In this document: piece by piece, positions 33,531 to 43,271 of the stretch
How the letters are laid out: every line of letters begins with the position of its first letter
Numbering within the stretch: position 1 is the stretch's first letter
Source of the DNA: Roseovarius autotrophicus
Lineage (GTDB): Bacteria > Pseudomonadota > Alphaproteobacteria > Rhodobacterales > Rhodobacteraceae
Assembly: GCF_018069895.1 (NCBI RefSeq)
Contig: NZ_JAGQDH010000004.1
Location: 124,001 to 188,000 of the forward strand
Length of the DNA: 64,000 nucleotides
Direction: 5' to 3'
The notes under the pieces: generated by a model
The model's input: only the letters and a program-made list of their open reading frames with translations
What the model was told of the DNA's origin: nothing
The model's database searches: none
Program-made: the position numbers and the translations under genes

Positions 33531-34796
33531 GTGGATCATTTTCTTTATCGCGGCGGCGTGCTTCATGCCGAGGATGTGCCGATCCCCGAGATCGCGGCCG
33601 CGGTGGGCACGCCGTTCTACTGCTACTCCACCGCGACGTTGACGCGACATTACCGCCTGTTCGACGAGGCGCTGGCGGGGATGGACCATCTGGTCTGCTA
33701 CGCCATGAAGGCGGCGAGCAATCAGGCGATCCTGCGGACGCTCGCGGCGCTTGGCGCGGGGATGGATGTGGTCTCGGGCGGGGAATACGCGCGCGCGATC
33801 GCGGCGGGCGTGCCAGGCGAACGGATCGTGTTTTCCGGCGTCGGCAAGACGCGCGAGGAGATGCGCGTGGCGCTTCTTGGCGGCATCCGGCAGTTCAATG
33901 TCGAGAGCGAGCCGGAGATGCGCGCGCTGAGCGAGGTGGCGGCAAGCCTGGGCAAGGTCGCGCCGATCACCATCCGGGTGAACCCGGACGTGGACGCGAA
34001 GACCCATGCCAAGATCGCCACCGGAAAGAGCGAGAACAAGTTCGGGATTCCCATCGCGAAGGCGCGCGCCGTCTATGCCGAGGCCGCGCGCCTGCCGGGG
34101 CTGGAGGTGGTGGGGATCGACGTGCATATCGGCAGCCAGCTGACCGATCTGGCCCCGTTTCGCGCCGCCTATGAGAAGGTGGCCGAGTTGACCGGGGTGC
34201 TTCGCGCCGATGGCCATGACATCCGCCGTCTCGATCTGGGCGGGGGCTTGGGGATTCCCTATACCCGGTCGAACGAGGCACCGCCCCTGCCCACGGATTA
34301 CGGCACGCTCATCCGCGAGGTGCTGGGGCATCTGGGCTGCGAGATCGAGATCGAGCCGGGCCGTCTTATCGTCGGCAATGCGGGAGTTCTGGTGAGCGGG
34401 GTGATCTACGTCAAAGAGGGCGAGGGGCGCGATTTCCTCATTCTCGACGCGGCGATGAACGATCTCATCCGCCCCGCCATGTATGACGCCCATCACGATA
34501 TCGTGCCGGTGATCGAGCCTGTGCCGGGGGCCGAGCCGCGCCCCTATGACGTGGTGGGCCCGGTCTGCGAGAGCGGCGACACCTTCGCGCGCGCGCGGCA
34601 GATGCCCCCGGTGGCGGCGGGCGATCTGGTGGCGTTTCGCAGCGCCGGGGCCTATGGCGCGGTGATGGCGAGCGAATACAACACAAGGCCCCTTATCCCG
34701 GAGGTTCTGGTGAACGGGCGTGACTTTGCCGTGATCCGCGCACGCCCGAGCTTTGACGAAATGCTGAATCGCGATACCATCCCCGAATGGCTCTGA
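33531..34796 (+). CDS. lysA: Diaminopimelate decarboxylase
   Basis: 421 aa from a GTG at 33531. A fold-type III PLP enzyme: the PLP lysine is in CYAMKAASNQAIL, HIGSQLTDLAPF is the conserved barrel segment, GGGLGIPY is the phosphate-binding loop, and GPVCESGDTFA holds the catalytic Cys. It decarboxylates meso-diaminopimelate to lysine. Its 3' end lies close to, and may overlap, the start of the next gene. Confidence 0.96.
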   Translation: MDHFLYRGGVLHAEDVPIPEIAAAVGTPFYCYSTATLTRHYRLFDEALAGMDHLVCYAMKAASNQAILRTLAALGAGMDVVSGGEYARAIAAGVPGERIVFSGVGKTREEMRVALLGGIRQFNVESEPEMRALSEVAASLGKVAPITIRVNPDVDAKTHAKIATGKSENKFGIPIAKARAVYAEAARLPGLEVVGIDVHIGSQLTDLAPFRAAYEKVAELTGVLRADGHDIRRLDLGGGLGIPYTRSNEAPPLPTDYGTLIREVLGHLGCEIEIEPGRLIVGNAGVLVSGVIYVKEGEGRDFLILDAAMNDLIRPAMYDAHHDIVPVIEPVPGAEPRPYDVVGPVCESGDTFARARQMPPVAAGDLVAFRSAGAYGAVMASEYNTRPLIPEVLVNGRDFAVIRARPSFDEMLNRDTIPEWL

Positions 34797-34834
34797 CGCG
34801 GGTGCGTCGCGGGCCGGAGAGGAGCGGTGGCGCG

Positions 34835-37405
34835 ATGACCCGACCGAATGATCTGTTGATCCCGATCCTGGCGCGGTTGCGCCGGGTGTTGTGGCTGACG
34901 TGGGCCGGGCTGATCGCCGAGCGGCTGGCGCGTGCCTTCTGGCCGGTCTGGAGCGTGCTGGCGGCGGGGGCGGCGGCGCTTTTACTGGGGCTGCACGAGA
35001 TGGTGGTGCCGGGTGTGGCGCAGGCCGGGGCGGGGATTGTCGTGCTGGCCGTGATCGGTTTTGCCTTGCTCGGCTGGCGGCGCTTTCGCTGGCCCACGCG
35101 CGCCGAGGCGCTGACGCGCGTCGATGCGGTGCTGCCGGGACGGCCGCTGGCGGCGTTGGGCGATGTGCAGGCGGTGGGCGCGGATGATGCCGCCTCTGCC
35201 GCGCTCTGGCGGGCGCATCAGGCGCGTATGGCCGAGCGCGCGCGGGGCGCGCGCGCCGTGGCCCCCGATCTGCGGCTGGCGCGCATGGACCCTTACGGGA
35301 TGCGCTATGTGGCGCTGCTGGTGCTGGTGACGGGGCTGGTCTTTGGCTCTGTCTGGCGCGTGGGCACGGTGGCGCAGATCGTGCCGGGGGCGGGCCATGG
35401 CGCGGCGCTGGCGCAGGGTCCGGCCTGGGAGGGCTGGATCGAGCCGCCGGCCCATACCGGGCTGCCGAGCCTTTATCTGGCCGATCAGCGCGAAGGGATC
35501 CGCGCGCCGGTGGGCAGCCGTGTGACGCTGCGCTTTTACGGCGAGGTGGGGGCGCTCAGGCTGGAAGAGACGGTGTCGGGACAGGTCTCGGAGCCGCAGA
35601 CAGCGCCGGAGCAGAGCCTGACCATCACGCAGGATGGCGCGCTGCGCATCACCGGACCGGGCGGGCGCGGCTGGCTGGTGACGGCGATTCCGGATGCCCC
35701 GCCGGCGGTGGAGATCCTGGCAGGTGAGGCAAGAACCACTTTTGACGGCCAGATGAGCCAGCCCTTCGAGGCGCGCGACGATTATGGTGTGACCGGGGGC
35801 GCGGCGGTGTTCGCCCTCGATATGAACCGGGTGCTGCGCCGTCATGGCCTGACTGCGGAGCCGGAGCCGCGCGAGGCGATCACGCTCGATCTGCCGATGC
35901 CGCTCAGTGGCAACCGGGCCGCGTTCACCGAGACGCTGATCGAGAACCTTTCGGAGCATCCCTGGGCGCATCTGCCGGTCACGCTGCGGATGCGGGTAAG
36001 CGATGCGGCAGGTCAGGAGGGGCTGTCGGAGCCGGTGGCGATGATCCTTCCGGCGCGGCGGTTCTTCAACCCGCTGGCAGCGGCGGTGATCGAGCAGCGG
36101 CGCGATCTGCTATGGACGCGCGACAATGCCACCCGCGTGGCGCAGGTGCTGCGGGCGGTGTCCTACAAACCGCGCGACGGGCTTTTCCGGTCGGAGAAAG
36201 CCTATCTGCGGCTGCGGGTGATCCTGCGGCAACTGGAGGCGGGGACCGCCGCCGGTCTGGATGAGACGGGGCGCAACGAGATCGCGCAGGCGCTGTGGGA
36301 TCTGGCGCTGCTTCTGGAGGATGGCGACATCGCCGATGCGCTGGAGCGGATGCGCGCGGCGCAGGAGCGGCTGAGCGAGGCGATGCGCAACGGGGCCAGC
36401 CCCGAGGAGATCGCACGGCTCATGCAGGATCTGCGCGACGCGACGCAGGATTATCTGCGCCAGAAGATGGCCGAGGCACAGCGCGAGGACGAGCAGGGCG
36501 GTAGCCAGCAGAGCGCCGAGAACATGATGCAGATGAACAGTCAGGATCTGCAGGACATGATGGACCGCATCCAGGAATTGATGGAGCAGGGCCGTTTCGC
36601 CGAGGCGCAGCAGGCGCTGGAGGAATTCCAGCGCATGATGGAGAACATGCAGGTCACGCAAGGGCAGGGCCAGTCGGCGGGCCAGCAGGCGATGGAGGGG
36701 CTGGCCGAGACCCTGCGCGAGCAGCAGGGCCTGTCGGATCAGGCGTTCCGCGACCTTCAGGAACAGTTCAACCCCAATGCGCAGCGCGGCCAGTCGCAGC
36801 AGAACGAGGGCCGTTCGGGCGGCGACGGGCGTGGCGAAAGCCATGATGGCCAGCAGGGTCAGGGCGGCGGCGAGGGCGGTGCGCGCCCCGGCGGGCAGGG
36901 ACAGGAGCAGGCCGAGGGCGGATCGCTTGCCGACCGGCAGGAGGCGCTGCGGCAGGAGCTGGAGCGCCAGCGCGGCGGGCTGCCGCAACTGGGCGGTGAG
37001 GCAGGTCAGGCCGCGCGCGACGCGCTGGAGCGCGCCGAACGCGCAATGGACGGCGCGGCGGAGGCGCTGCGCAACGACGATCTGGCGGGGGCGCTCGGCG
37101 AGCAGGCCGACGCCATGGAGGCGCTGCGCGAGGGAATGCGCAACATGGGCGAGGCGATGGCGCAGGAGGGCCAGCCGGGCGGTCCGGGCAGCGAGCGCGG
37201 CCAGCCGGGCATGGCGCAGGCCGATCCGCTTGGCCGCGAGAGCGGTCAGGGCCGCCAGGCCGGCACGCAGGACAATCTGCTACAGGGCGATGATGTCTAC
37301 CGCCGCGCGCGGGACCTTCTGGACGAGATCCGCCGCCGCTCGGGCGAGGGCGAACGACCGGATGTGGAACTGGAATATCTCAAGCGGTTGCTGGACCGGT
37401 TCTAG
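34835..37405 (+). CDS. TIGR02302/DUF4175 family membrane protein
   Basis: 856 aa from the ATG at 34835, behind GAGAGGAG; an ATG at 34787 inside lysA lacks a ribosome site. Three hydrophobic segments lie in the first 190 residues (WSVLAAGAAALLLGL, IVVLAVIGFALLGW, VALLVLVTGLVFGSVW). Then comes a beta-rich extracytoplasmic region, and from about 500 a long helical, glutamine- and glutamate-rich coiled-coil tail with many MEQ/QQG repeats. Such proteins follow lysA across alphaproteobacteria. The function is not established; an envelope scaffold is a guess. Confidence 0.85.
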   Translation: MTRPNDLLIPILARLRRVLWLTWAGLIAERLARAFWPVWSVLAAGAAALLLGLHEMVVPGVAQAGAGIVVLAVIGFALLGWRRFRWPTRAEALTRVDAVLPGRPLAALGDVQAVGADDAASAALWRAHQARMAERARGARAVAPDLRLARMDPYGMRYVALLVLVTGLVFGSVWRVGTVAQIVPGAGHGAALAQGPAWEGWIEPPAHTGLPSLYLADQREGIRAPVGSRVTLRFYGEVGALRLEETVSGQVSEPQTAPEQSLTITQDGALRITGPGGRGWLVTAIPDAPPAVEILAGEARTTFDGQMSQPFEARDDYGVTGGAAVFALDMNRVLRRHGLTAEPEPREAITLDLPMPLSGNRAAFTETLIENLSEHPWAHLPVTLRMRVSDAAGQEGLSEPVAMILPARRFFNPLAAAVIEQRRDLLWTRDNATRVAQVLRAVSYKPRDGLFRSEKAYLRLRVILRQLEAGTAAGLDETGRNEIAQALWDLALLLEDGDIADALERMRAAQERLSEAMRNGASPEEIARLMQDLRDATQDYLRQKMAEAQREDEQGGSQQSAENMMQMNSQDLQDMMDRIQELMEQGRFAEAQQALEEFQRMMENMQVTQGQGQSAGQQAMEGLAETLREQQGLSDQAFRDLQEQFNPNAQRGQSQQNEGRSGGDGRGESHDGQQGQGGGEGGARPGGQGQEQAEGGSLADRQEALRQELERQRGGLPQLGGEAGQAARDALERAERAMDGAAEALRNDDLAGALGEQADAMEALREGMRNMGEAMAQEGQPGGPGSERGQPGMAQADPLGRESGQGRQAGTQDNLLQGDDVYRRARDLLDEIRRRSGEGERPDVELEYLKRLLDRF

Positions 37406-37458
37406 CCTGTCGCGTTTGACTGGAAGACCCGTTCCGGGCGGGGGCAACGAGGGCGGAG

Positions 37459-38250
37459 TTATCCCAGCCCGAGCAGCCCCGCGACCGCGTGTGACAGAAG
37501 CCCCCGCAGCGCATCGACCGTGGCGACATACTGACCAAGCGGCGCCTCGAGTCCGGGGGAAAGAGCGGCGATCTGCGGGGCCATCAGATAGACGATCAGC
37601 GCCAGAACGCAGGTGATCACCGCAAGGCGAAAACCCGTGCGAAAGCCGCTCTTGCGTGGCGGGGGCAGCGCCTCTTCCGGCAGGAGGGGTTGCGCGGCGT
37701 CGAAATCGTCGGTCGCACTGAGAGAGGAGTTGATTTCGTCGATGTCGGGAAAGAGGTTGCGCCGCGAGGGCGGGTCGATGTCCTCTGGCGTGGAGTCTCT
37801 GGCCGGGGCGGAGGGGGCTTTGGCATGAGCGGCCCCGCCGCGCAGCCGCTCCAGCCGGGTGCGCACCTGCTGTCTGCGCTCGTCGGGGTGGCTTGCGTCG
37901 AGGGGGCGTGGTGCGTCGAGCCCTAGATCGGGCTGGGTTTCGAGCCGCATCCCCGCCTCGACGGCGCGGGCGGCGCGCTCGCGCTTGGCCTCTTCACGCA
38001 GGATTTCGGCCACGTCGGGATCAAGACGACGTTGGGTTGCGGGGGCCGGATCGGGCCGGGCTTCGGGCTCTGGCTCTGGCTGATACGCGGCCTCGGGCGC
38101 GGCAAGATCGGCATCTGGCGGCGTGTTGTCAGGATAATGCTGAAACCAGGTGTTGCCGCAGTTGGAGCATTGCACATCCCGGCCCGAGGCCGGGATCACC
38201 GCGTCGGGCACCTCGTATTGCGCCCCGCAATTCGGACAAGTCAGCCTCAT
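37459..38250 (-). CDS. MJ0042-type zinc-ribbon membrane protein
   Basis: 263 aa from the ATG at 38250. The N-terminus is a zinc ribbon with two CxxC pairs (LTCPNCGAQYEVPD and DVQCSNCGNTW). A disordered Pro/Asp/Arg-rich middle follows, and one transmembrane segment lies near 210-230 (LAVITCVLALIVYLMAP). MJ0042 zinc ribbons occur in membrane proteins of unknown role next to ftsEX in Rhodobacterales. Divergent from ftsE with about 160 bases between. Confidence 0.85.
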   Translation of the reverse strand: MRLTCPNCGAQYEVPDAVIPASGRDVQCSNCGNTWFQHYPDNTPPDADLAAPEAAYQPEPEPEARPDPAPATQRRLDPDVAEILREEAKRERAARAVEAGMRLETQPDLGLDAPRPLDASHPDERRQQVRTRLERLRGGAAHAKAPSAPARDSTPEDIDPPSRRNLFPDIDEINSSLSATDDFDAAQPLLPEEALPPPRKSGFRTGFRLAVITCVLALIVYLMAPQIAALSPGLEAPLGQYVATVDALRGLLSHAVAGLLGLG

Positions 38251-38412
38251 ACCATCCCCTGCCGCAAGTCGTCTCGGTTCGAGCCGTCGCATCAGATGCG
38301 AGCATAAGCACTTATCCGCCCATCGAAAAGGCCAAAGCGAATCGCGCGCGCAGCGATTGCACATGTGTGGCCTCTGGGGCATGAAGGGGGCGTAAGCACA
38401 AGGGGCGGTGCG

Positions 38413-39090
38413 GTGATCGAGCTTGAGTCTGTGGCCTATTCCTATGGCGGAGGGGAGTTGCTGGGCGATGTATCGCTCTCGCTCAGCCCCGGTTCGTTCC
38501 ATTTCCTCACCGGGCCGTCAGGTTCGGGCAAGACCACGCTTCTGAAGCTCTGCTATGGCGCGCTGGTGCCGAGCGCGGGCCTGGTGCGGCTGTTCGGGCA
38601 GGACCGGCGTGCGATGACGCGCGACGACGTGGCCATGGCACGGCGACGCATCGGGGTGGTGCATCAGGACTGTCAGTTTCTCGACCATCTGAGCGTGACG
38701 GAGAATATTGCCCTGCCGCTGTCGGTTTCGGGGCGTGACCTGCTGGAAGAAGAACCGAACCTGCGCGAATTGATGGGTTGGGTCGGCCTCAAGGAGCGTG
38801 CGCATGCCCTGCCGCCGGAACTGTCTGGCGGTGAACGACAGCGCGCGGCGCTGGCGCGGGCGGTGATCATGTCGCCCGATGTGGTGCTGGCGGACGAACC
38901 CACGGGCAACGTGGATTGGGAGATGTCGCAGCGATTGTTGCGGCTTCTGATCGAACTCAACCGCATGGGCAAGACCATCCTCATCGCCACGCACGATCTG
39001 GCGCTCATCCGCGCCGCCAAGGCACATGTGCAGACGCGGGTGCTGCGGATCGCGGCGCGGCGGCTGCAATTCGCGGGGGCGGATCTGTGA
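38413..39090 (+). CDS. ftsE: Cell-division ABC transporter ATP-binding protein FtsE
   Basis: 225 aa from a GTG at 38413, behind AAGGGGC. Walker A GPSGSGKTT, Q-loop VHQDCQFLDHLSV, signature LSGGERQR and Walker B VVLADEPTGNVD are all present. FtsE works with FtsX at the septum to drive periplasmic peptidoglycan hydrolases. It is coupled to ftsX by a GTGA overlap. Confidence 0.93.
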   Translation: MIELESVAYSYGGGELLGDVSLSLSPGSFHFLTGPSGSGKTTLLKLCYGALVPSAGLVRLFGQDRRAMTRDDVAMARRRIGVVHQDCQFLDHLSVTENIALPLSVSGRDLLEEEPNLRELMGWVGLKERAHALPPELSGGERQRAALARAVIMSPDVVLADEPTGNVDWEMSQRLLRLLIELNRMGKTILIATHDLALIRAAKAHVQTRVLRIAARRLQFAGADL

Positions 39091-39992
39091 AGCTCGACCT
39101 GAACGCAACGCGGGCGATGCTTGCGGGGGACGCGCAGGCCGACCGAGTGGTGCCGCCCACCGGATTCACCGCGCGGCTGACGCTGTTCAGCGCAGGGGCG
39201 ATGGCATTTCTGGCGGTGTTCGCGCTGGCGCTGTCGCTGGCGACGGGGCGGCTGGCGGATCGCTGGGGTAATGAGCTTGCGCGCACGGCAACGGTGCGCA
39301 TCTCGGCCCCGATGGCGCAGATGGAGGCGCAGACCGCCGCGGCCCTGCGGGTGCTGGAGACGACGACCGGCGTGGCGCGCGCCCGCGCGCTCTCGGATGC
39401 CGAACAGGCAGCCCTGCTGGAGCCGTGGTTCGGCCCCGGCCTGCCGGTGGATCAATTGCCGATTCCACGCCTGATCGAGGTGATCGAGACCGAGGCCGGG
39501 TTCGACCCCGAGGGCCTGCGTCTGCGCCTGGCCGCCGAGGTGCCGGGGGCGGTGCTCGACGATCACACCCGCTGGCGGCAGCCGCTTGTGCGCGCGGCAG
39601 AGCGCTTGCGGCTTCTGGGGCTGGTGGCGCTTGGCCTTATCGCGGCGGCCACGGCGGCCATGATCACGCTGGCGGCGCAGGCGGCGCTGGCGGCCAATAC
39701 GCAGGTGATCACCGTCTTGCGGCTGGTGGGGGCGCAGGATGGCTATATTGCGCGCGCCTTCGTGCGCCGGTTCGCATCGCGCGGTCTTGCGGGGGCGGCG
39801 GCGGGCACGGTTCTGGGCTGCCTTGCCATTCTTGGCCTGCCCTCTGCGCAGATCGAGGGCGGGTTTCTCACCGGCCTCGGATTTCAGGGCTGGCACTGGC
39901 TCTGGCCGCTGACCATTCCGCCGCTTGCCGGGCTGGTGGCCTTTGCCGCGACACTGGCCGCCGCGCGCCGCACATTGGAGGAGATGCCATGA
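39087..39992 (+). CDS. ftsX: Cell-division protein FtsX
   Basis: 301 aa from the GTG at 39087, inside the ftsE stop region. Four membrane segments (near 34-52, 175-197, 224-246 and 270-292) and a large periplasmic loop after the first give the FtsX topology. TVLRLVGAQDGYIARAFVRRF is the conserved FtsX-like permease coupling segment. The inner-membrane partner of FtsE. Its stop overlaps the plsC start (ATGA). Confidence 0.9.
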   Translation: MKLDLNATRAMLAGDAQADRVVPPTGFTARLTLFSAGAMAFLAVFALALSLATGRLADRWGNELARTATVRISAPMAQMEAQTAAALRVLETTTGVARARALSDAEQAALLEPWFGPGLPVDQLPIPRLIEVIETEAGFDPEGLRLRLAAEVPGAVLDDHTRWRQPLVRAAERLRLLGLVALGLIAAATAAMITLAAQAALAANTQVITVLRLVGAQDGYIARAFVRRFASRGLAGAAAGTVLGCLAILGLPSAQIEGGFLTGLGFQGWHWLWPLTIPPLAGLVAFAATLAAARRTLEEMP

Positions 39993-40717
39993 GATATGCG
40001 GTGCAATGGCTGCGCTCGCTGATTTTCGTCGTGCAGATGTATGTGATGCTGGCGGTGATCGGCATCGGCTTTCTGCCCTGGGCGGTGCTGAGCGCGCGCG
40101 GCGCACGCGCCGCCTGCAAGAGCTATTGCCGCTGGGTGTGCTGGACCGCCGGCTGGATGGTGGGCCTCAAGACCGAGGTGCGCGGCACGCCGCCCACCGG
40201 CGAGGTGCTGATCGCAGCCAAGCACCAGAGTTTTCTCGACATCCTGATGATCTTTGGCAGCGTGCCTGCAGGCAAGTTCATCATGAAGCGCGAATTGATC
40301 TGGACGCCTGTGGTCGGGCAATACGGGCTGCGCATCGGTTGCGTGCCGGTGGATCGGGGCAAGCGCGGCGCGGCGATCAGGAAGATGGTGACCGATGTCG
40401 CGCGCGGACTTGCGCGGCCGGGCCAGCTCATCATCTTTGCCCAGGGCACGCGTGTCGCGCCGGGGGCGGTGCGGCCCTACAAGGTGGGCGCGGCGGTGCT
40501 CTATGAGGAATTGGGCCAGACCTGCGTGCCGGTGGCGACCAATGTGGGGGTGTTCTGGCCACGCCGGGGCATCTATCGCAAGCCAGGGGTGGCGGTGATC
40601 GAGTTCCTGCCCGAGATCGCGCCAGGCATGGACAAGGCAAGCTTTCTGGCGCGGCTGGAGGCGGAGGTGGAGACCGCCTCGAACCGGCTGATGCGCGAAG
40701 CGGGTTTCGCGGCCTGA
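39989..40717 (+). CDS. plsC: 1-acyl-sn-glycerol-3-phosphate acyltransferase
   Basis: 242 aa. An N-terminal membrane segment precedes the acyltransferase motifs: HX4D in KHQSFLD, KFIMKRELIWTPVVGQY (motif II), the FAQGTR variant of FPEGTR (motif III) and CVPVATNVG (motif IV). It adds the second acyl chain to make phosphatidic acid. Coupled to ftsX, so phospholipid synthesis and septation share a transcript. Confidence 0.92.
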   Translation: MRYAVQWLRSLIFVVQMYVMLAVIGIGFLPWAVLSARGARAACKSYCRWVCWTAGWMVGLKTEVRGTPPTGEVLIAAKHQSFLDILMIFGSVPAGKFIMKRELIWTPVVGQYGLRIGCVPVDRGKRGAAIRKMVTDVARGLARPGQLIIFAQGTRVAPGAVRPYKVGAAVLYEELGQTCVPVATNVGVFWPRRGIYRKPGVAVIEFLPEIAPGMDKASFLARLEAEVETASNRLMREAGFAA

Positions 40718-40856
40718 GCCGGTCGATTGTGGCGAAAACAGGCCCTGCCCCGCCCGATATTTTCCCGGTTTCGTCAAAACTTGGCCGCAAACCAGGTGCA
40801 TCGTTGCCCCAAGCGAAACAATGCCCACGGGGCAAACGATCAGAAGGATGAGGCGG

Positions 40857-40994
40857 ATGAAACAAAGGTGGCTCAAGTCGGTGGTGAAGCACAGCACGGA
40901 CGCCGCGCCCGCGCTGCCCTATCACCGCGACGCCCGGCAGACCCGGCGACAGTCGCAGCTTTTCGAGTTGCTGCGCAGCCTCAAGACTGCGTGA
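40857..40994 (+). CDS. Possible 45-aa basic protein
   Basis: A short frame with ATG at 40857 and a purine-rich GAAGGATGAGGCGG directly upstream. The product is strongly basic and helical: MKQRWLKSVVKHSTDAAPAL at the start and RQTRRQSQLFELLRSLKTA at the end. No domain recognised. The good ribosome site and a protein-like composition support it; its shortness is the main doubt. Confidence 0.5.
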   Translation: MKQRWLKSVVKHSTDAAPALPYHRDARQTRRQSQLFELLRSLKTA

Positions 40995-41060
40995 CCCGAG
41001 GCGGCCCGTCCCCTTGCACCGTCTTCCCCGCGCAAGTGGGAATCCGACAATGACACGAGA

Positions 41061-41187
41061 CCCTCGGGTCAAGCCCGAGGGTGACGGCGCGCAGCACGAG
41101 ACCCTTGGGGCAAGCCAGAGGGTGACGACGCGCGACACAAGACCGCAGATCCCCATCCTCGGCCGTCATCCCCGCGCAGGCGGGGAT
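41061..41187. repeat. Second cluster of REP-like palindromes
   Basis: CCCTCGGG/CCCGAGGG (41061-41081), a decayed copy at about 41101-41122, and ATCCCCGC/GCGGGGAT (41168-41187). The sequences match those at 9816-9838 and 9855-9874. The cluster fills the 277 bases between the 45-aa frame and hisC; no other feature is seen there. Confidence 0.75.
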
Positions 41188-41271
41188 CTCATGGCCGCAT
41201 GGTGACAGTTTCGATCTTTCCTTGACCCGCGCCCGAGGCTAGATACGGGGACGGCCAAGGAGAGACCCGCC

Positions 41272-42354
41272 ATGACCAAGATCACGCCGCAGCCGGGCAT
41301 CATGGAAATCGCGCTCTACAAGAGTGGCGAGGCCGTGATCGCGGGCAAATCCGAGATCCTGAAGCTTTCGGCCAATGAGAGCCCTTATGGCCCGTCGGAC
41401 GAGGCCAAGGCGGCCTTTGCGCGCACGGCGGCGACGCTGCACCGCTATCCCGGCACCGACCACGCCGAGTTGCGCAGCGCGATTGCCGAGGTGCATGGGC
41501 TGGACCCCGAGCGCGTGATCTGTGGCGTGGGCTCGGACGAGGTGTTGCAATTCGTGGCGCAGGCCTATGCCGGGGCGGGCGATGAGGTGATCCACACCGC
41601 GCATGGCTTTGCCATGTATCCCATTCTGGCGCATGCTGTGGGGGCGACGCCGGTCTGTGTGGCCGAGCGGGAGCGCGTGGTCGATGTGGACGCGATCCTG
41701 CGGGCCTGCACGGCGCGGACGCGGATCGTCTTTATCGCCAATCCCGGCAATCCGACCGGCACCCTCCTGCCCGAGGCGGAAGTGGCGCGGTTGGCGGAGG
41801 GCCTGCCCGACGGCGCTATTCTGGTGCTGGACGGGGCCTATACCGAATTTGCGGCGGGCTATGACGGCGGTGTGGCACTGGTCGAGGCGCGCGACAATGT
41901 CATCATGACGCGCACCTTTTCCAAGGCTTATGGTCTGGGCGGGCTGCGGATCGGCTGGGGCTATGCGCCGGGTGCGATGATCGAGGTGCTGAACCGTATT
42001 CGCCAGCCCTTCAACCTCTCGCCCACGCAACTGGCGACCGCCGAGGCGGCGGTGCGGGATCGGGAATGGCTGAGCCGGGTGGTGAGCGACACGCTGCGCA
42101 ATCGCGCGTGGCTGACCGAGACGCTGCGCGAGACAGGCGTGGCGGTGGACGAGAGCCACGCCAATTTCGTGCTGGCGCGGTTTGCCTCGGGCGACGAGGC
42201 GGCGGCCTGTGACGCGGCGTTGCGCGCCGATGGGATCATCGTGCGCCGGGTGGGCGGCTATGGCTTTCCCCAAGGGTTGCGGATCACTGTGGGCGAGGAA
42301 TCCGCCTGTCGCCGGGTGGCGCATGTGATCGGACAGTTCAAGGGGGTTCGGTGA
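41272..42354 (+). CDS. hisC: Histidinol-phosphate aminotransferase
   Basis: 360 aa. A fold-type I aminotransferase: [18 protein letters not shown] is the family N-terminus, [11 protein letters not shown] binds the substrate/PLP, and the Schiff-base lysine is in [17 protein letters not shown], followed by the PLP-phosphate Arg. The best fit is HisC of histidine synthesis. As it is followed by a TyrA-type dehydrogenase, use as an aromatic aminotransferase is also plausible. Its stop overlaps the next start. Confidence 0.9.
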   Translation: MTKITPQPGIMEIALYKSGEAVIAGKSEILKLSANESPYGPSDEAKAAFARTAATLHRYPGTDHAELRSAIAEVHGLDPERVICGVGSDEVLQFVAQAYAGAGDEVIHTAHGFAMYPILAHAVGATPVCVAERERVVDVDAILRACTARTRIVFIANPGNPTGTLLPEAEVARLAEGLPDGAILVLDGAYTEFAAGYDGGVALVEARDNVIMTRTFSKAYGLGGLRIGWGYAPGAMIEVLNRIRQPFNLSPTQLATAEAAVRDREWLSRVVSDTLRNRAWLTETLRETGVAVDESHANFVLARFASGDEAAACDAALRADGIIVRRVGGYGFPQGLRITVGEESACRRVAHVIGQFKGVR

Positions 42355-43271
42355 TGGCGCAGATCTATGACCGGGTGGCGCTGATCGGGCTGGGGCTGAT
42401 TGCAAGTTCGATGTTCTGGGCGATGAAGCGCGCGGGCGTGGCCGGAGAGGTCACGGGCTATGCGCGCTCGTCCGAGACGCGGGATGTGGCGCGCGAGATC
42501 GGTCTCTGTGACCGGGTGTGCGACAGCGCGGCAGAGGCCTGCGCGGGCGCTGATCTGGTGGTGCTCTGCGTGCCGGTGGGCGCGATGGGGGCGGTTGCCG
42601 CCGAGATTGCGGGCGCGCTCAAGCCCGGTGCCACGGTCAGTGATGTCGGATCGGTCAAGAAGGCGGTGATCGAGGCGGTCGCACCGCATATCCCGGCGGG
42701 CGTGCATTTCGTGCCTGCGCATCCGCTGGCGGGGACCGAACATTCAGGGCCACGATCGGGCTTTGCGGAACTCTTTGACAACCGCTGGTGTCTGATCGTG
42801 CCGCAGGAGGGCAGCGACCGGGCGGCGGTGGAGCAGCTGGAGCGGTTCTGGCAGGCGCTTGGTTCGAACACCGATGAGATGGACGCCGAGCATCACGATC
42901 TGGTGCTGGCGGTCACCAGCCACGCGCCGCATCTGATTGCCTATACGATGGTGGGCGTGGCCGACGACCTGCGCCGCGTCACCGATACCGAGGTGATCAA
43001 GTATTCCGCTGCGGGTTTTCGGGATTTCACCCGGATTGCCGCCTCTGATCCGACCATGTGGCGCGATGTGTTTCTCAACAACCGGCAAGCGACACTGGAG
43101 ATTCTGGGCCGCTTTACCGAGGAGCTTTTCGCGCTGCAACGCGCCATCCGCACCGGCGATGGCGATCACCTGCACGCCTATTTCACCCGCACCCGCGCCA
43201 TTCGGCGGGGCATCATCGAGGCCGGTCAGGACACTGCCGCGCCGGATTTTGGCCGGGCCACAAAGGCATGA
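42354..43271 (+). CDS. Prephenate/arogenate dehydrogenase family protein
   Basis: 305 aa from the ATG at 42354 (a GTG one codon upstream is possible). The N-terminal NAD(P) fold has VALIGLGLIASSMFWAMKRAG; SVKKAVIEAV, HFVPAHPLAGTEHSGP and VTSHAPHLIAYTMV are the prephenate-dehydrogenase active-site segments. It makes 4-hydroxyphenylpyruvate or tyrosine. Coupled to hisC, as in other Rhodobacterales, and overlapping the extensin-like gene start. Confidence 0.9.
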   Translation: MAQIYDRVALIGLGLIASSMFWAMKRAGVAGEVTGYARSSETRDVAREIGLCDRVCDSAAEACAGADLVVLCVPVGAMGAVAAEIAGALKPGATVSDVGSVKKAVIEAVAPHIPAGVHFVPAHPLAGTEHSGPRSGFAELFDNRWCLIVPQEGSDRAAVEQLERFWQALGSNTDEMDAEHHDLVLAVTSHAPHLIAYTMVGVADDLRRVTDTEVIKYSAAGFRDFTRIAASDPTMWRDVFLNNRQATLEILGRFTEELFALQRAIRTGDGDHLHAYFTRTRAIRRGIIEAGQDTAAPDFGRATKA

